Shown here: positions 1 to 9,228 of the stretch, piece after piece | Position numbering within the stretch: position 1 is the first letter of the stretch | Layout: the number at the start of each line of letters is the position of its first letter | NCBI GenBank assembly: GCA_905480145.1 | Contig: CAJQPA010000017.1 | Coordinates: 58,740 to 122,739 of the forward strand | Direction of reading: 5' to 3' | Source of the DNA: an uncultured Flavobacteriales bacterium | GTDB lineage: Bacteria > Bacteroidota > Bacteroidia > Flavobacteriales_D > Crocinitomicaceae | Length of the DNA stretch: 64,000 bases | Notes under the pieces: generated by a model | Told to the model about the DNA's origin: nothing | What the model saw: only the letters and a program-made list of their open reading frames with translations | Database searches by the model: none | Program-made: the position numbers and the translations under genes

Positions 1-876
1 CATTTATCCATTTTACTTTATTTAAGTTTTTCTTCCTGCACTCATAACTCGGAGCAATTGATAAGTGAGAGAAAACCAATTCAAAGCTCTTTGTTAGAAA
101 ATAAGAAGATGTCTTTGCCTCCATCAGTTACTTTTTGCGGCAAGACAGTTTCCTTGGATAATTTTGATGTTAGAGAGCGATTGGATAAAGAATTGATTGT
201 AAATACATATAGGCATAGTGCAACGATTCAATATTTAAAACGCGCAAATCGATTTTTCTCTGCTATTGAGAAACAATTGCTTGAAAATGGTATTCCTGAA
301 GATATGAAATATTTATGTGTCGCTGAGAGTGGATTGACACAGGCTACAAGTCGCTCTGGAGCAAAAGGCTTTTGGCAATTTATGCCGTCAACAGCGAAGG
401 AATTTGGCTTGACCATAAATGAAGAAGTTGATGAGCGAATGAATATCGAAAATAGCACAGATGCCGCATGTGCCTATTTGAAAAATGCGCATGCTAAATT
501 TGATGATTGGTTTTTAACGGCTGCTGCATATAATCGAGGTCAGGGGGGTATCGAACGAGATATCGAAAATCAACACGTAAACAATTATTTTGATTTACAT
601 TTAACGGAAGAAACTAGTCGGTACGTGTTTCGAATTCTGGCATTGAAAATTGTAATGGAGAATCCAAGTAATTTTGGTTTTTCATTGGAAAAGTCTGAAC
701 TCTATAAGCCGATTGAAACAAGGACGATTCTAATTACTGAATCAATACCGAATTTGGCCATTTGGGCTATAGAACACGGAACGACTTATAGAATTGTAAA
801 GTTACTTAATCCATGGGTTCTCAGAAATAAATTGACGATAAAATCAAAGCAATATAAACTACTCTTACCTGTATAA
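1..876 (+). CDS. Lytic transglycosylase (SLT/GH23 family) lipoprotein, 5' end cut by window edge
   Basis: Probable membrane-bound murein lytic transglycosylase that cleaves glycan strands of peptidoglycan in the periplasm. The reading frame is open to base 1, and the codons before the first possible in-window start (TTG at 58) encode a hydrophobic stretch ending in Ser-Phe-Ser-Ser-Cys, a plausible lipobox. The true start therefore lies upstream of the window and the protein is probably a lipoprotein. The SLT domain is clear: catalytic Glu in AESGL (codon at 325), GFWQFMPSTA, and the AAYNRG motif. The C-terminus has no convincing LysM repeat, unlike MltD. The stop overlaps the uvrA start by one base (TAATG), which suggests co-transcription. 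Family assignment is firm; the subclass is not. Confidence 0.88.
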   Translation, partial: HLSILLYLSFSSCTHNSEQLISERKPIQSSLLENKKMSLPPSVTFCGKTVSLDNFDVRERLDKELIVNTYRHSATIQYLKRANRFFSAIEKQLLENGIPEDMKYLCVAESGLTQATSRSGAKGFWQFMPSTAKEFGLTINEEVDERMNIENSTDAACAYLKNAHAKFDDWFLTAAAYNRGQGGIERDIENQHVNNYFDLHLTEETSRYVFRILALKIVMENPSNFGFSLEKSELYKPIETRTILITESIPNLAIWAIEHGTTYRIVKLLNPWVLRNKLTIKSKQYKLLLPV

Positions 877-3683
877 TGGCAAAAAAAAAATACATAGAAG
901 TTTATGGCGCGAGAGTTCATAACTTAAAAAATGTTGACCTTAAAATCCCGAGAAATGAATTGGTTGTTTTCACGGGATTAAGTGGAAGTGGGAAGTCTTC
1001 TTTGGCGTTTGACACCATTTTTGCGGAAGGACAAAGAAGATATATTGAAACTTTTTCCGCTTACGCGAGACAATTTCTTGGAGGTCTTGAAAGACCAGAT
1101 GTTGATAAGATTGATGGGTTGAGTCCTGTTATTTCAATTGAACAAAAAACGGTATCTCGATCTCCGAGATCAACGGTTGGAACAATCACTGAGATATACG
1201 ACTTTATGAGATTGCTGTTCGCAAGAGTGGGGACTGCTTATTCATATAATACAGATGAGGCGATGGTCAAATACTCTGATGAGCAGATTGTTGATCTTAT
1301 TCTTGAAAACTATCAAGGTAAAAAGGTAATTGTACTTTCTCCAAAAATTAAAGGACGTAAAGGTCATTATAGAGAATTGTTTGAACAGATTCTTAAAATG
1401 GGATTCACAAAAGTTCGAATTGATGGAGAGCTAACCGACATTGTGAAAGGCCTAAAAACGGATCGATATAAAATTCATGACATTGAAATTGTAATTGATA
1501 GACTTACAATCTCCAAGAAGGATAGAAAAAGAATCTACGATGATGTAGTAGAGGCAATGAAACATGGAGATAAATCCTTGATGATTATGGATTTTGATTC
1601 AAATGAAGTTCGACACTTTAGTCGTTCTTTGATGTGTCCTTCAACTGGAATTAGTTATCCTGAGCCTGAACCAAATTTATTTTCTTTTAATTCACCTTAC
1701 GGGTCTTGTAAGACATGCAATGGATTAGGTGAAGTGTCAGAAGTTGACATGGATAAAATTGTTCCAGACGCATCCAAATCGATAAAAAAAGGTGGGTTAG
1801 CTCCTCTCGGAGAATATAAGAGAAAGTGGATTTTTGACCAAATAGATTCTTACTTGACAGAACAAAAATTTAGTTTAAATACAGCAATTAAAGATTTACC
1901 TGAAGAGGTGCTAAATGTTGTGCTGAATGGGAATGAAGGCGTTGAAAGGTCCAGGAAAAGCAAAGAATTTGTTTTTGAAGGAGTAATTCCATTTATTTCA
2001 AGACATTCTGAAGACAGTTCAGCTGCTATTCAAAGATGGGCACAAAGTTTTATGAATAAAAATGTTTGTCCAACTTGTAAAGGAACGAGGATTAAAAAAG
2101 AAGCTCATTTCTTTAAAATTAATGGAAAAAACATAGGGGAATTAGCTCAAATGGATATCTCTGAGTTAGCCATATGGTTTGAGTCAGTTGGAGAAACATT
2201 TTCAGCGAAAGAGAAAATCATTGCAGTTGAAATCCTTAAAGAAATAAATGCCCGTCTTGGGTTTATCGTTGAGGTAGGATTGACTTATTTGTCAATTCAT
2301 CGATCAGCTAAGACACTGTCCGGTGGTGAGGCACAACGTATTCGTTTGGCAACGCAAATTGGAAGTGAATTAATGAACGTTCTCTATATTTTAGATGAGC
2401 CATCAATTGGTTTGCATCAAAGGGATAATACACGTCTAATTAATTCTCTAAAAAGATTAAGAGATACAGGTAATTCTGTAATCGTAGTAGAGCATGACAA
2501 AGAAATGATTGAAGCTGCAGATTTTGTAGTTGATCTTGGGCCTGGGGCAGGTGAAAATGGGGGAGAAATAGTTAATGCTTCTCCAATTGGAAAATTACAA
2601 AATAAAGATTCTTTAACGAACCAATATTTGACAGGTGTTCGTAAAATAGAAGTTCCTAAAACTCGAAGAAAAGGAAATGGTAAAAAATTAATTTTAAAAG
2701 GTGCCACAGGACGGAATTTACAAAATGTTAACTTGACCATTCCATTGGGAACTATGACTTGTGTAACGGGAGTTTCTGGAAGTGGAAAATCATCTTTAAT
2801 TAATCAAACTCTTTATCCAATTCTGCTGAAAGAAATTTATCAAGGAGTAAAAAAACCACTGCCGTATAAGTCTATTTCAGGGATAGAGAATCTGGATAAA
2901 GTGATTGAAATAGATCAAAGTCCAATTGGAAGAACACCTCGTTCTAATCCTGCAACCTATACCAAGTTGTTTGATGAAATCAGAAGTATTTTTGCCAATT
3001 TACCAGAATCTCAAATTCGAGGGTACAAACCAGGAAGATTTTCATTTAATGTTGTCGGAGGAAGATGTGAGACATGCAAAGGGGGAGGGATGAAAGTTGT
3101 AGAAATGAACTTCTTGCCCGATGTACTAGTAGAATGTGAAACCTGCAATGGAAAGCGCTACAATAGGGAGACTTTAGAAGTTCGCTATAAAGGTAAATCG
3201 ATCAGTGATGTTTTAGAAATGAACATTAGTGCTGCTGCTCCATTTTTTGAAAATATACCTAAAGTTCAAAGAATATTATCAACGTTGGTTTCTGTTGGAT
3301 TGGGATATGTTAAACTAGGTCAGCCATCCACAACATTGTCGGGAGGAGAAGCACAGCGTATCAAGTTATCTGCTGAGCTATCAAAGAAGGGAACTGGTAA
3401 TACCATGTATATTTTGGATGAGCCTTCAACAGGGCTCCATTTTGAGGATATCAAAATGCTTTTGGAGGTTCTTAAGCGCTTGGTGGAGGGTGGTAATACT
3501 GTTTTGGTAATAGAGCATAATTTGGACATTGTAAAAGTGGCAGACCACGTCGTTGATATAGGTCCTGATGGAGGTAAGTTTGGTGGAGAAATCGCTTGTG
3601 CTGGATCACCTGAACAAATCGTTAAGAAATATCAAAAAACTTCCTTTACTGCGAAATATTTGAAAGCCGAATTAGATCAATAG
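876..3683 (+). CDS. uvrA: Excinuclease ABC subunit A
   Basis: DNA damage-recognition ATPase of nucleotide excision repair, which loads UvrB at lesions. At 935 residues the length is normal. Visible are two ABC modules: Walker A GLSGSGKSS (Lys40) and GVSGSGKSS, signatures LSGGEAQRIRLA and LSGGEAQRIKLS, and Walker B ILDEPSIGLH and ILDEPSTGLH. The C-terminal zinc module is complete, with CETC and CETCNGKRYN pairs around KVVEMNFLPDV. The N-terminal zinc module is degenerate: its first pair reads CPSTG instead of CxxC, while KTC of the second pair is kept. ATG overlaps the stop of the transglycosylase gene. A bidirectional terminator follows. Confidence 0.98.
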   Translation: MAKKKYIEVYGARVHNLKNVDLKIPRNELVVFTGLSGSGKSSLAFDTIFAEGQRRYIETFSAYARQFLGGLERPDVDKIDGLSPVISIEQKTVSRSPRSTVGTITEIYDFMRLLFARVGTAYSYNTDEAMVKYSDEQIVDLILENYQGKKVIVLSPKIKGRKGHYRELFEQILKMGFTKVRIDGELTDIVKGLKTDRYKIHDIEIVIDRLTISKKDRKRIYDDVVEAMKHGDKSLMIMDFDSNEVRHFSRSLMCPSTGISYPEPEPNLFSFNSPYGSCKTCNGLGEVSEVDMDKIVPDASKSIKKGGLAPLGEYKRKWIFDQIDSYLTEQKFSLNTAIKDLPEEVLNVVLNGNEGVERSRKSKEFVFEGVIPFISRHSEDSSAAIQRWAQSFMNKNVCPTCKGTRIKKEAHFFKINGKNIGELAQMDISELAIWFESVGETFSAKEKIIAVEILKEINARLGFIVEVGLTYLSIHRSAKTLSGGEAQRIRLATQIGSELMNVLYILDEPSIGLHQRDNTRLINSLKRLRDTGNSVIVVEHDKEMIEAADFVVDLGPGAGENGGEIVNASPIGKLQNKDSLTNQYLTGVRKIEVPKTRRKGNGKKLILKGATGRNLQNVNLTIPLGTMTCVTGVSGSGKSSLINQTLYPILLKEIYQGVKKPLPYKSISGIENLDKVIEIDQSPIGRTPRSNPATYTKLFDEIRSIFANLPESQIRGYKPGRFSFNVVGGRCETCKGGGMKVVEMNFLPDVLVECETCNGKRYNRETLEVRYKGKSISDVLEMNISAAAPFFENIPKVQRILSTLVSVGLGYVKLGQPSTTLSGGEAQRIKLSAELSKKGTGNTMYILDEPSTGLHFEDIKMLLEVLKRLVEGGNTVLVIEHNLDIVKVADHVVDIGPDGGKFGGEIACAGSPEQIVKKYQKTSFTAKYLKAELDQ

Positions 3684-3692
3684 TATTTTCGT

Positions 3693-3723
3693 AAAAAAGG
3701 TGACCATTATAGTCACCTTTTTT
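3693..3723. terminator. Bidirectional intrinsic terminator between uvrA and the convergent downstream gene
   Basis: The 6-bp stem GGTGAC/GTCACC (3699-3704 and 3712-3717) has a 7-base loop, and the flanking A6 and T6 runs extend the stem on both sides. This serves as a rho-independent terminator for uvrA on the plus strand and for the gene at 3744-4367 on the minus strand. Confidence 0.85.
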
Positions 3724-3743
3724 AATTATAGCTGGTGCATAAG

Positions 3744-4367
3744 TTATTTTTTAGGTTTTTTATCGGCTTTTAATATCTCTAATTGCTCTTTAGTTAGAAT
3801 CCTCTTTATCTTTTCTTTCTTTTGCTTGCGAACTTTTTTTATAGCTCCTTTTTTTGCCTCTTCAGAAAGAACGACGTTGTCTTTAATTTTATTCGTTTCT
3901 ATGATAGACTGAAGATTGATTTTTTTCACCTCAACTTTTTGGCTTGAATTCAACGAAACTTTCTCGTCTAATTTGGCAGACATTTTATCAGCCTTTTCAG
4001 CCGGAGACATTTTCTTTTTTTCTCCTTTTTTGTCTTTTTTCAAAGTTTTAATTTTTTCCAGCTGCTCTTTTGAAAGAATACTAGCTAACTTTTCTTTTTT
4101 TCTTTTTTGAGCTGCTTGAATTAATTTTTTCTGTTCTTCTTTTGAGAGTGAAGTGTTTGATTTTAATTCCCGAACTTCAGTAAAATAATCAGCACTCATA
4201 GCACTTACTTGTGAAGCTTGACTTGCAGATAGGTCTAGTTGTTCGGTTAATCGTTTTGTTGTTTTTTCGGACTTTTGCTCTACCGACATTTTAGGTTTGC
4301 TTTGGGCAAATACCAATGTGTTTCCAATTAACACTAATCCAAAGGCTACTACTTTTAAATTTTTCAT
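3744..4367 (-). CDS. Secreted Lys-rich protein with two Spy/LTxxQ-like repeats, function unknown
   Basis: A 207-residue protein with a signal peptide (about residues 1-21, ending VFAQ), very rich in Lys and Glu. The mature part is an internal duplication. Roughly residues 27-117 and 118-207 each run: MS..(E/A)K start, a leucine or serine helix with L(D/N)xSxxQ, a linker, then a basic helix and (S/T)KEQLE. The pattern resembles periplasmic helical Spy/CpxP-like or DUF4890-type proteins of Bacteroidota, which bind unfolded or metal-stressed envelope proteins; that role is only an inference here. It is transcribed alone, convergent with uvrA. Low sequence complexity limits confidence in any functional call. 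Confidence 0.75.
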   Translation of the reverse strand: MKNLKVVAFGLVLIGNTLVFAQSKPKMSVEQKSEKTTKRLTEQLDLSASQASQVSAMSADYFTEVRELKSNTSLSKEEQKKLIQAAQKRKKEKLASILSKEQLEKIKTLKKDKKGEKKKMSPAEKADKMSAKLDEKVSLNSSQKVEVKKINLQSIIETNKIKDNVVLSEEAKKGAIKKVRKQKKEKIKRILTKEQLEILKADKKPKK

Positions 4368-4495
4368 TTTGTTTGTTTTACAGTTCCACTCTTTGACCTT
4401 CAGCGATGAGAAAGGTTTAATTCGAATGATTTTTTTAATGAAAAATGCGTAATGTGATTAATGGAAAAACTAGTATACAGAAGATCTAAAAGAGA

Positions 4496-5200
4496 TTAAT
4501 TTTTAATATTATTAATTATTTCCCGTGCAATTTCTTCGTCTGTCCGCAGTAATTTTTCTCTGAACAATGAACTCTCATAACCTGAGAAATGTGCTTTAGT
4601 TGCTGAGAAATGAACAGAGTTTGGTGTTATTTCTTGTAGAATTGATTTGATATTCTCAGCTTTAACACCACCGCCAATCATTATTTGAATTCGTTTGTTG
4701 GCATAATCAATCATTTCAGAGAGTATACCTTTCCCTAAAACAACATTTTTGGCTTGACCAGAAGTAAGAATACGCTCAAATTTCAATTCTATCAATTGAT
4801 TCATTGCCTTTTTCCAATCTTTTGTTTCATCAATGGCTCTGTGGAAAGTGATGGTCAATCCTTCACCTGCTTTAATCATTCTTTTTAAAGCTCTTATGTC
4901 TAGCTCATTGTTTTTGAGTAATGCTCCAATGACAACACCATCAACTTTCTGTTCTTTGCACCAAGAAATAGATTCACACATCATTTGAATTTCTATTTCC
5001 GAGTACACAAAATCTCCGGGCCTGCATCGAATTAAAACGTGATTTTCGATGTTATTCAGTGAATTAACACTTTTGATTAATCCCATCGGAGGTGTTGTAC
5101 CGCCTTGTTCCAAATTGACACACAACTCAACGCGTTTTGCACCTATTTCATTCGCGACAATTGCCGATTCTATGCTGTTTGCGCAGATTTCTATTTCCAT
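4496..5200 (-). CDS. cutC: CutC family protein
   Basis: A 234-residue TIM-barrel protein of the CutC family. The N-terminal EICANSIESAIVA, the segment AKRVELCVNLEQGGTTPP, the RCRPGDFVYS motif and HRAID near the middle are all characteristic. CutC was named for copper homeostasis in E. coli, but its biochemical role is unsettled, so I assign the family only. Its ATG lies inside the last codons of the upstream hexosaminidase gene (10-base overlap), so the two are almost certainly translated from one mRNA. Confidence 0.92.
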   Translation of the reverse strand: MEIEICANSIESAIVANEIGAKRVELCVNLEQGGTTPPMGLIKSVNSLNNIENHVLIRCRPGDFVYSEIEIQMMCESISWCKEQKVDGVVIGALLKNNELDIRALKRMIKAGEGLTITFHRAIDETKDWKKAMNQLIELKFERILTSGQAKNVVLGKGILSEMIDYANKRIQIMIGGGVKAENIKSILQEITPNSVHFSATKAHFSGYESSLFREKLLRTDEEIAREIINNIKN

Positions 5201-7437
5201 TCGAATCTAATTTCATCAATAAATATCCATGGGTCATGACCACCTCCTGGTTTGCCATCTTCGATTTTGTCATTGGGAAGGATTTTAATTCTTATTTCAT
5301 CAATATTCTCATTGATTTTAAGTGAGTTTTGCTCAGCACTGACATGGGAATTAACAAAGACGACCCATTTTTCTTCAATTTTTTTCTCTAAATGAATGTT
5401 TTGTGGGAGGTATATCCAAGAGCCATTATCCTCTAAAAAACCAATTTTAAAATTAGTTAGCTTTTTCTTTTCTTCAAAATTGAAATGGATCAATATAGTA
5501 TCTCCTGAATACCCTAGCCATTGATCTCCTTTCCAAGGTCTCTCTCCTATCACACCGTCAACTAAAGTCATTGAGCCACCAACTGAAAATTTGTTATGAG
5601 GAGTAGTTATGGCAGTGATTTTTGAACCAATACTTTGATGAAGGAGTATTTTTTTATCAGTTATACGAGATTTTCCTTGAATACCTTCTGCCCATGACTT
5701 AATAAAAATTGTGGAGTCATTATTTCCAGCATTTAAATCAAATGGCGCGTTGTAAATTTCAATATTTTCACCGATAGAATAAAATATTTTTGAAGTGGAA
5801 TCTGGTGATTGACATTCAATATTTACTGTCCCAAGTGTGGTGGGTAAAGCATTAATTTTTACATCAAGGGAAGCTTTTGAGAATGGAATTGACCAACTTT
5901 CCATCCATTGAAAATGCTTAGAATACAATTTTCTTTCAAATTCTTTATATAAAGGAGCCTTTCGCGACCAAGTCTTTTCAATTAGTGCCAATGCCCTCGG
6001 GTAGGTCATGTAAAGAACGTGATCCATTGTAGGCATATATTCTGTCCAAAGATTAGCTTGTGCTCCAAGAATATATTTCCGTTTACTTCTCGGCAAATTT
6101 GCCGGTATAGGAGAATATTGATAGACTTTTTCCAAAGGCAAAAAACCACCAATTGCGATTGGTTCTCGGGCATGACTGGACTGATAATAATCAAAATAAC
6201 AATGAGAAGTTGGAGTCATTACTACTTTGTGCTTTTGCTTTGCAGCCTGAATTCCGCCGCTTTCACCGCGCCACGACATTACTGCAGCATTCGGAGCCAA
6301 TCCGCCTTCGAGAATTTCATCCCAACCTATAATTTGCTTTCCTTTTGAATTAAGATATTTTTCTAGTCTCTGTATAAAATAACTTTGTAAACCATGTTCA
6401 TCTTTTAAGTTTAAAGAATCAATTAATTTCTGACAGAAAGGGTCTTCTTTCCATCTCTTTTTTGGAGCTTCATCACCACCAATATGAATAAATTCGGAAG
6501 GAAATAATGGAATTACCTCATCTAAAACATTCTCTAAAAATTGAAAGGTTGATTCTTTTGGGGAATAAATATCATCGAAGACACCCCAGAGACCAGGAAC
6601 CTCATAGGTAGTATCTAAACACCCTAGTTCTGGATAGGCAGCCAATGCAGCCATTGAATGACCTGGCAATTCTATCTCAGGGACAACAATAATACTTTTG
6701 TTAGCGGCGTATTTAACAATTTCTTTGACATCATTTTGAGTGTAAAACCCACCGTATCTTTCATTGTTCCATGTTCTAGGTGTTTTTGAGTAATGTCCTT
6801 CAACAGTTTTGTTTCGCCAACCTCCAACTTCCGTTAATTTTGGGTATTTCTTGATTTCAATTCGCCATCCCTGGTCGTCCGTTAAGTGCCAATGAAATCG
6901 ATTGTATTTATAAAATGCCATTGCGTCAATGAAACGCTTAATTTCATATACCTCAAAAAAATGTCTTGAACAATCTAGATGTAAACCTCTCCATTCAAAG
7001 TCTGGATAATCTTTGATGAGTGCGTGTGAGAAACGAACACCATTTTCTGTTGACTCAGTCAGCTGAACTAAAGTAATACATGCGTGAAAAGCGGCTTCTT
7101 CAGAGTTATAGTTGAGTTGTATTCCTTTTTTATTAATGGAAAGGTGATGTTGATTTCTTTTACCAGAGTTGGTTCTTTTGAATTCCACATCTGCATTCTT
7201 TGATGTTTTCTCAAAAGCAATGGAAAAGTGTGTGGCTAAATACGACTTAAGAAATTCAATAGCTGGATCTTCATTCTCACATGAATATGTTATGGTATCT
7301 TGAAAATAAAGATGTTCTTTAGCTAATTTAATTTTTTTAGGCTTAGGAATAACTGAATGGCGCTGACTATAAAGATAGTTACTCCCAAAACAAAAAGTGA
7401 GCAGCCCTATAAACAACACATTATGAATCCTTGCCAT
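5191..7437 (-). CDS. Beta-N-acetylhexosaminidase, GH20, secreted
   Basis: Exo-acting hexosaminidase expected to release terminal GlcNAc or GalNAc from chitin-type, glycan or peptidoglycan fragments in the periplasm or outside the cell. Residues 1-25 form a signal peptide. An N-terminal GH20b alpha/beta domain precedes the GH20 barrel (about 145-500), which carries DFEWRGLHLDCSRHF, HWHLTDDQGWRIEI and the catalytic Asp-Glu pair in HIGGDEAPKKRW. After the barrel comes a beta-rich chitobiase/FN3-like section and a C-terminal galactose-binding-like domain, giving 748 residues. It overlaps cutC downstream. Confidence 0.95.
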   Translation of the reverse strand: MARIHNVLFIGLLTFCFGSNYLYSQRHSVIPKPKKIKLAKEHLYFQDTITYSCENEDPAIEFLKSYLATHFSIAFEKTSKNADVEFKRTNSGKRNQHHLSINKKGIQLNYNSEEAAFHACITLVQLTESTENGVRFSHALIKDYPDFEWRGLHLDCSRHFFEVYEIKRFIDAMAFYKYNRFHWHLTDDQGWRIEIKKYPKLTEVGGWRNKTVEGHYSKTPRTWNNERYGGFYTQNDVKEIVKYAANKSIIVVPEIELPGHSMAALAAYPELGCLDTTYEVPGLWGVFDDIYSPKESTFQFLENVLDEVIPLFPSEFIHIGGDEAPKKRWKEDPFCQKLIDSLNLKDEHGLQSYFIQRLEKYLNSKGKQIIGWDEILEGGLAPNAAVMSWRGESGGIQAAKQKHKVVMTPTSHCYFDYYQSSHAREPIAIGGFLPLEKVYQYSPIPANLPRSKRKYILGAQANLWTEYMPTMDHVLYMTYPRALALIEKTWSRKAPLYKEFERKLYSKHFQWMESWSIPFSKASLDVKINALPTTLGTVNIECQSPDSTSKIFYSIGENIEIYNAPFDLNAGNNDSTIFIKSWAEGIQGKSRITDKKILLHQSIGSKITAITTPHNKFSVGGSMTLVDGVIGERPWKGDQWLGYSGDTILIHFNFEEKKKLTNFKIGFLEDNGSWIYLPQNIHLEKKIEEKWVVFVNSHVSAEQNSLKINENIDEIRIKILPNDKIEDGKPGGGHDPWIFIDEIRFEWK

Positions 7438-7538
7438 TTTTAATATTTCCCCTAAATTACTAATTTAATAGTCTAAAAACTTCTTTTGATAATCGGTATA
7501 AAATTCCCGCTCTGGGGTGCAGAGAATTCCATTTTTGT

Positions 7539-7715
7539 TTATTGAATACCAAGGACTTTGAAATCTTGATTTACAGTTGTTCCCTTTTCATTAATAGCGG
7601 AGTAGCTTGCTGCTAATTGCACTTCTAAAGGGAGTGTATTTGCAGCAGAACCTGCATCTTGCGCACAAGCGTCTGATAAAATAACTAAAAAAAATAGATA
7701 AAGAATTTTATTCAT
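7539..7715 (-). CDS. Predicted 58-residue lipoprotein, unknown function
   Basis: A short ORF with ATG at 7715 and TAA at 7539. It begins MNKILYLFFLVILSDACAQD, a compact signal peptide with a Cys at position 17 in a lipobox-like context. The rest, about 40 polar residues ending in KVLGIQ, shows no family I recognise. It lies alone between the hexosaminidase gene and the sensor kinases, on the minus strand. The signal-peptide-like composition and a consistent position in an otherwise empty gap support it. No homology evidence is available, so a chance ORF remains possible. Confidence 0.55.
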   Translation of the reverse strand: MNKILYLFFLVILSDACAQDAGSAANTLPLEVQLAASYSAINEKGTTVNQDFKVLGIQ

Positions 7716-7859
7716 GAATTTTGCATTTACCTAAAACTATGAAATACTTTGTGAAGTGTTACATTTTTTTGATTTATTGGGAATTCAAAATATCCTGTAA
7801 TTTAGGTATATGTGAAGAATAGTTCTTATTATTGGTAAGCCTCAACCCTTTTTCACTGA

Positions 7860-9203
7860 ATGCTAAAGACATTAAAAAATAGCTGGATTTTTATTTCTCA
7901 TATTGGTGTTAACCAAAAAGATGTGGCAAAAACGCTAGAAGAAAAGAAAGAAATATTTTTTAACCAAGCCATTTTCGTTGGTTTCTTCGGGGCGTTATCC
8001 AGCACATTTTCTTCAATTCCATTCATTGGACCTATTGGTTATTGGGTGTTATTAATGAATTTATCAATAATCATTGGATTCTTTGCTCATGCCCAAGGTT
8101 ATTTTGGAATGGCTAAAAGAGTCGTTTATTATGGTGTTATGTTGGTCGGTATTTTTGTAAACACCATAATTGGCCCGGATACTTTATTTCATTTTGGAGC
8201 AATAAATGTTTGTGCTTTTGCCTTTGTTATTTTTGATCTCAAAAGAGATAAAATTGATTTAGTACTTTGTGTTCTTCTCACTGTTTTGGGTATCATTATT
8301 GCAGAATTAAGAGTCGGATCCCCACCTGATTTTACTACCCACCCTGATCTCGCTATGGCTAGATTTATGTCGTTATTTAGTATAATTATTCTAACGTCAA
8401 TATTTGTCTTTTTCATTATTAGGCTGAACAGCCGCAGTGAAATTGGTCTTTTAGAACTTGTAAATGATAAAGAACAACTCATAAAGAGTATTAATAATAA
8501 AACACAAGAGTTAAAAAGCAATAATATTGAATTAGAAGATACGATTAAAACACGTACTGAGAAAATTCAAGATCAAAATAGGATCCTTGAAGCACAGAAT
8601 TCTGAGAAAGAAATGTTATTGAAAGAGGTCCATCATCGAGTAAAAAACAATCTTCAAATTATTATAAGTCTGATTAATTTGGAAATCTCTAAGTTTGATA
8701 GTAAAAAAGTAGAGGGCGCGTTGATTGAGACTCAAAACCGTGTTATGTCGATGTCGTTGGTTCATAAGAAGATGTATCAATCTGCAAATTTTTCTGAGAT
8801 TTATCTATTGGATTATTGTTCTCAATTAATGGAAAACATAAAACACTTGGGTAAAACTAAATCTTTCACATCATCCATTGAAATCAATGATTCTATATAC
8901 TTGGATGTTGAAAAGGCGATTCCTTTCGGATTAATTCTCAATGAAATTATGACCAATTTTTTCAAGTATGCGATATCTTCTAATGATGAATTACATTTGC
9001 ACATTAGATTAATAATTGACTCGGATATATTGGTCCAATTAACAGTTGAAGATAATGGAGCAGGTTTCCCAGAAAAAGTATTGGTAGGCAAGTCAGAATC
9101 GTTTGGTATAGAGCTGATTGAAAGTCTGACTGAGCAACTAGATGGAGAGTTTAAAATTTCCAATAACGCCGGGGCGAAATATGAATTGAATTTTAATTTA
9201 TAA
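7860..9203 (+). CDS. Membrane sensor histidine kinase, HisKA_2 type (first of a tandem pair)
   Basis: A 447-residue kinase. The N-terminal half holds about six membrane helices (residues 35-190) with no obvious periplasmic sensor loop. A coiled coil (195-250) leads into the HisKA_2 dimerisation domain EVHHRVKNNLQ with the phospho-acceptor His at about 258/259. A HATPase domain follows, with LNEIMTNFFKYA (N box) and DNGAGFP (G1 box). HisKA_2 kinases normally act with a response regulator, but none is encoded nearby. It shares its full architecture with the next gene, 25 bases downstream, so the two look like a local duplication. Confidence 0.92.
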   Translation: MLKTLKNSWIFISHIGVNQKDVAKTLEEKKEIFFNQAIFVGFFGALSSTFSSIPFIGPIGYWVLLMNLSIIIGFFAHAQGYFGMAKRVVYYGVMLVGIFVNTIIGPDTLFHFGAINVCAFAFVIFDLKRDKIDLVLCVLLTVLGIIIAELRVGSPPDFTTHPDLAMARFMSLFSIIILTSIFVFFIIRLNSRSEIGLLELVNDKEQLIKSINNKTQELKSNNIELEDTIKTRTEKIQDQNRILEAQNSEKEMLLKEVHHRVKNNLQIIISLINLEISKFDSKKVEGALIETQNRVMSMSLVHKKMYQSANFSEIYLLDYCSQLMENIKHLGKTKSFTSSIEINDSIYLDVEKAIPFGLILNEIMTNFFKYAISSNDELHLHIRLIIDSDILVQLTVEDNGAGFPEKVLVGKSESFGIELIESLTEQLDGEFKISNNAGAKYELNFNL

Positions 9204-9228
9204 ATGAACTAAATGAATTTAAAGAAGT

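Noticed and set aside
4116..4380. Plus-strand ORFs over the Lys-rich protein gene (for example 3700-3912 and 3916-4110)
   Set aside because: They are Phe/Ser/Leu-rich reverse-frame shadows of the Lys/Glu-rich minus-strand gene and have no start context.
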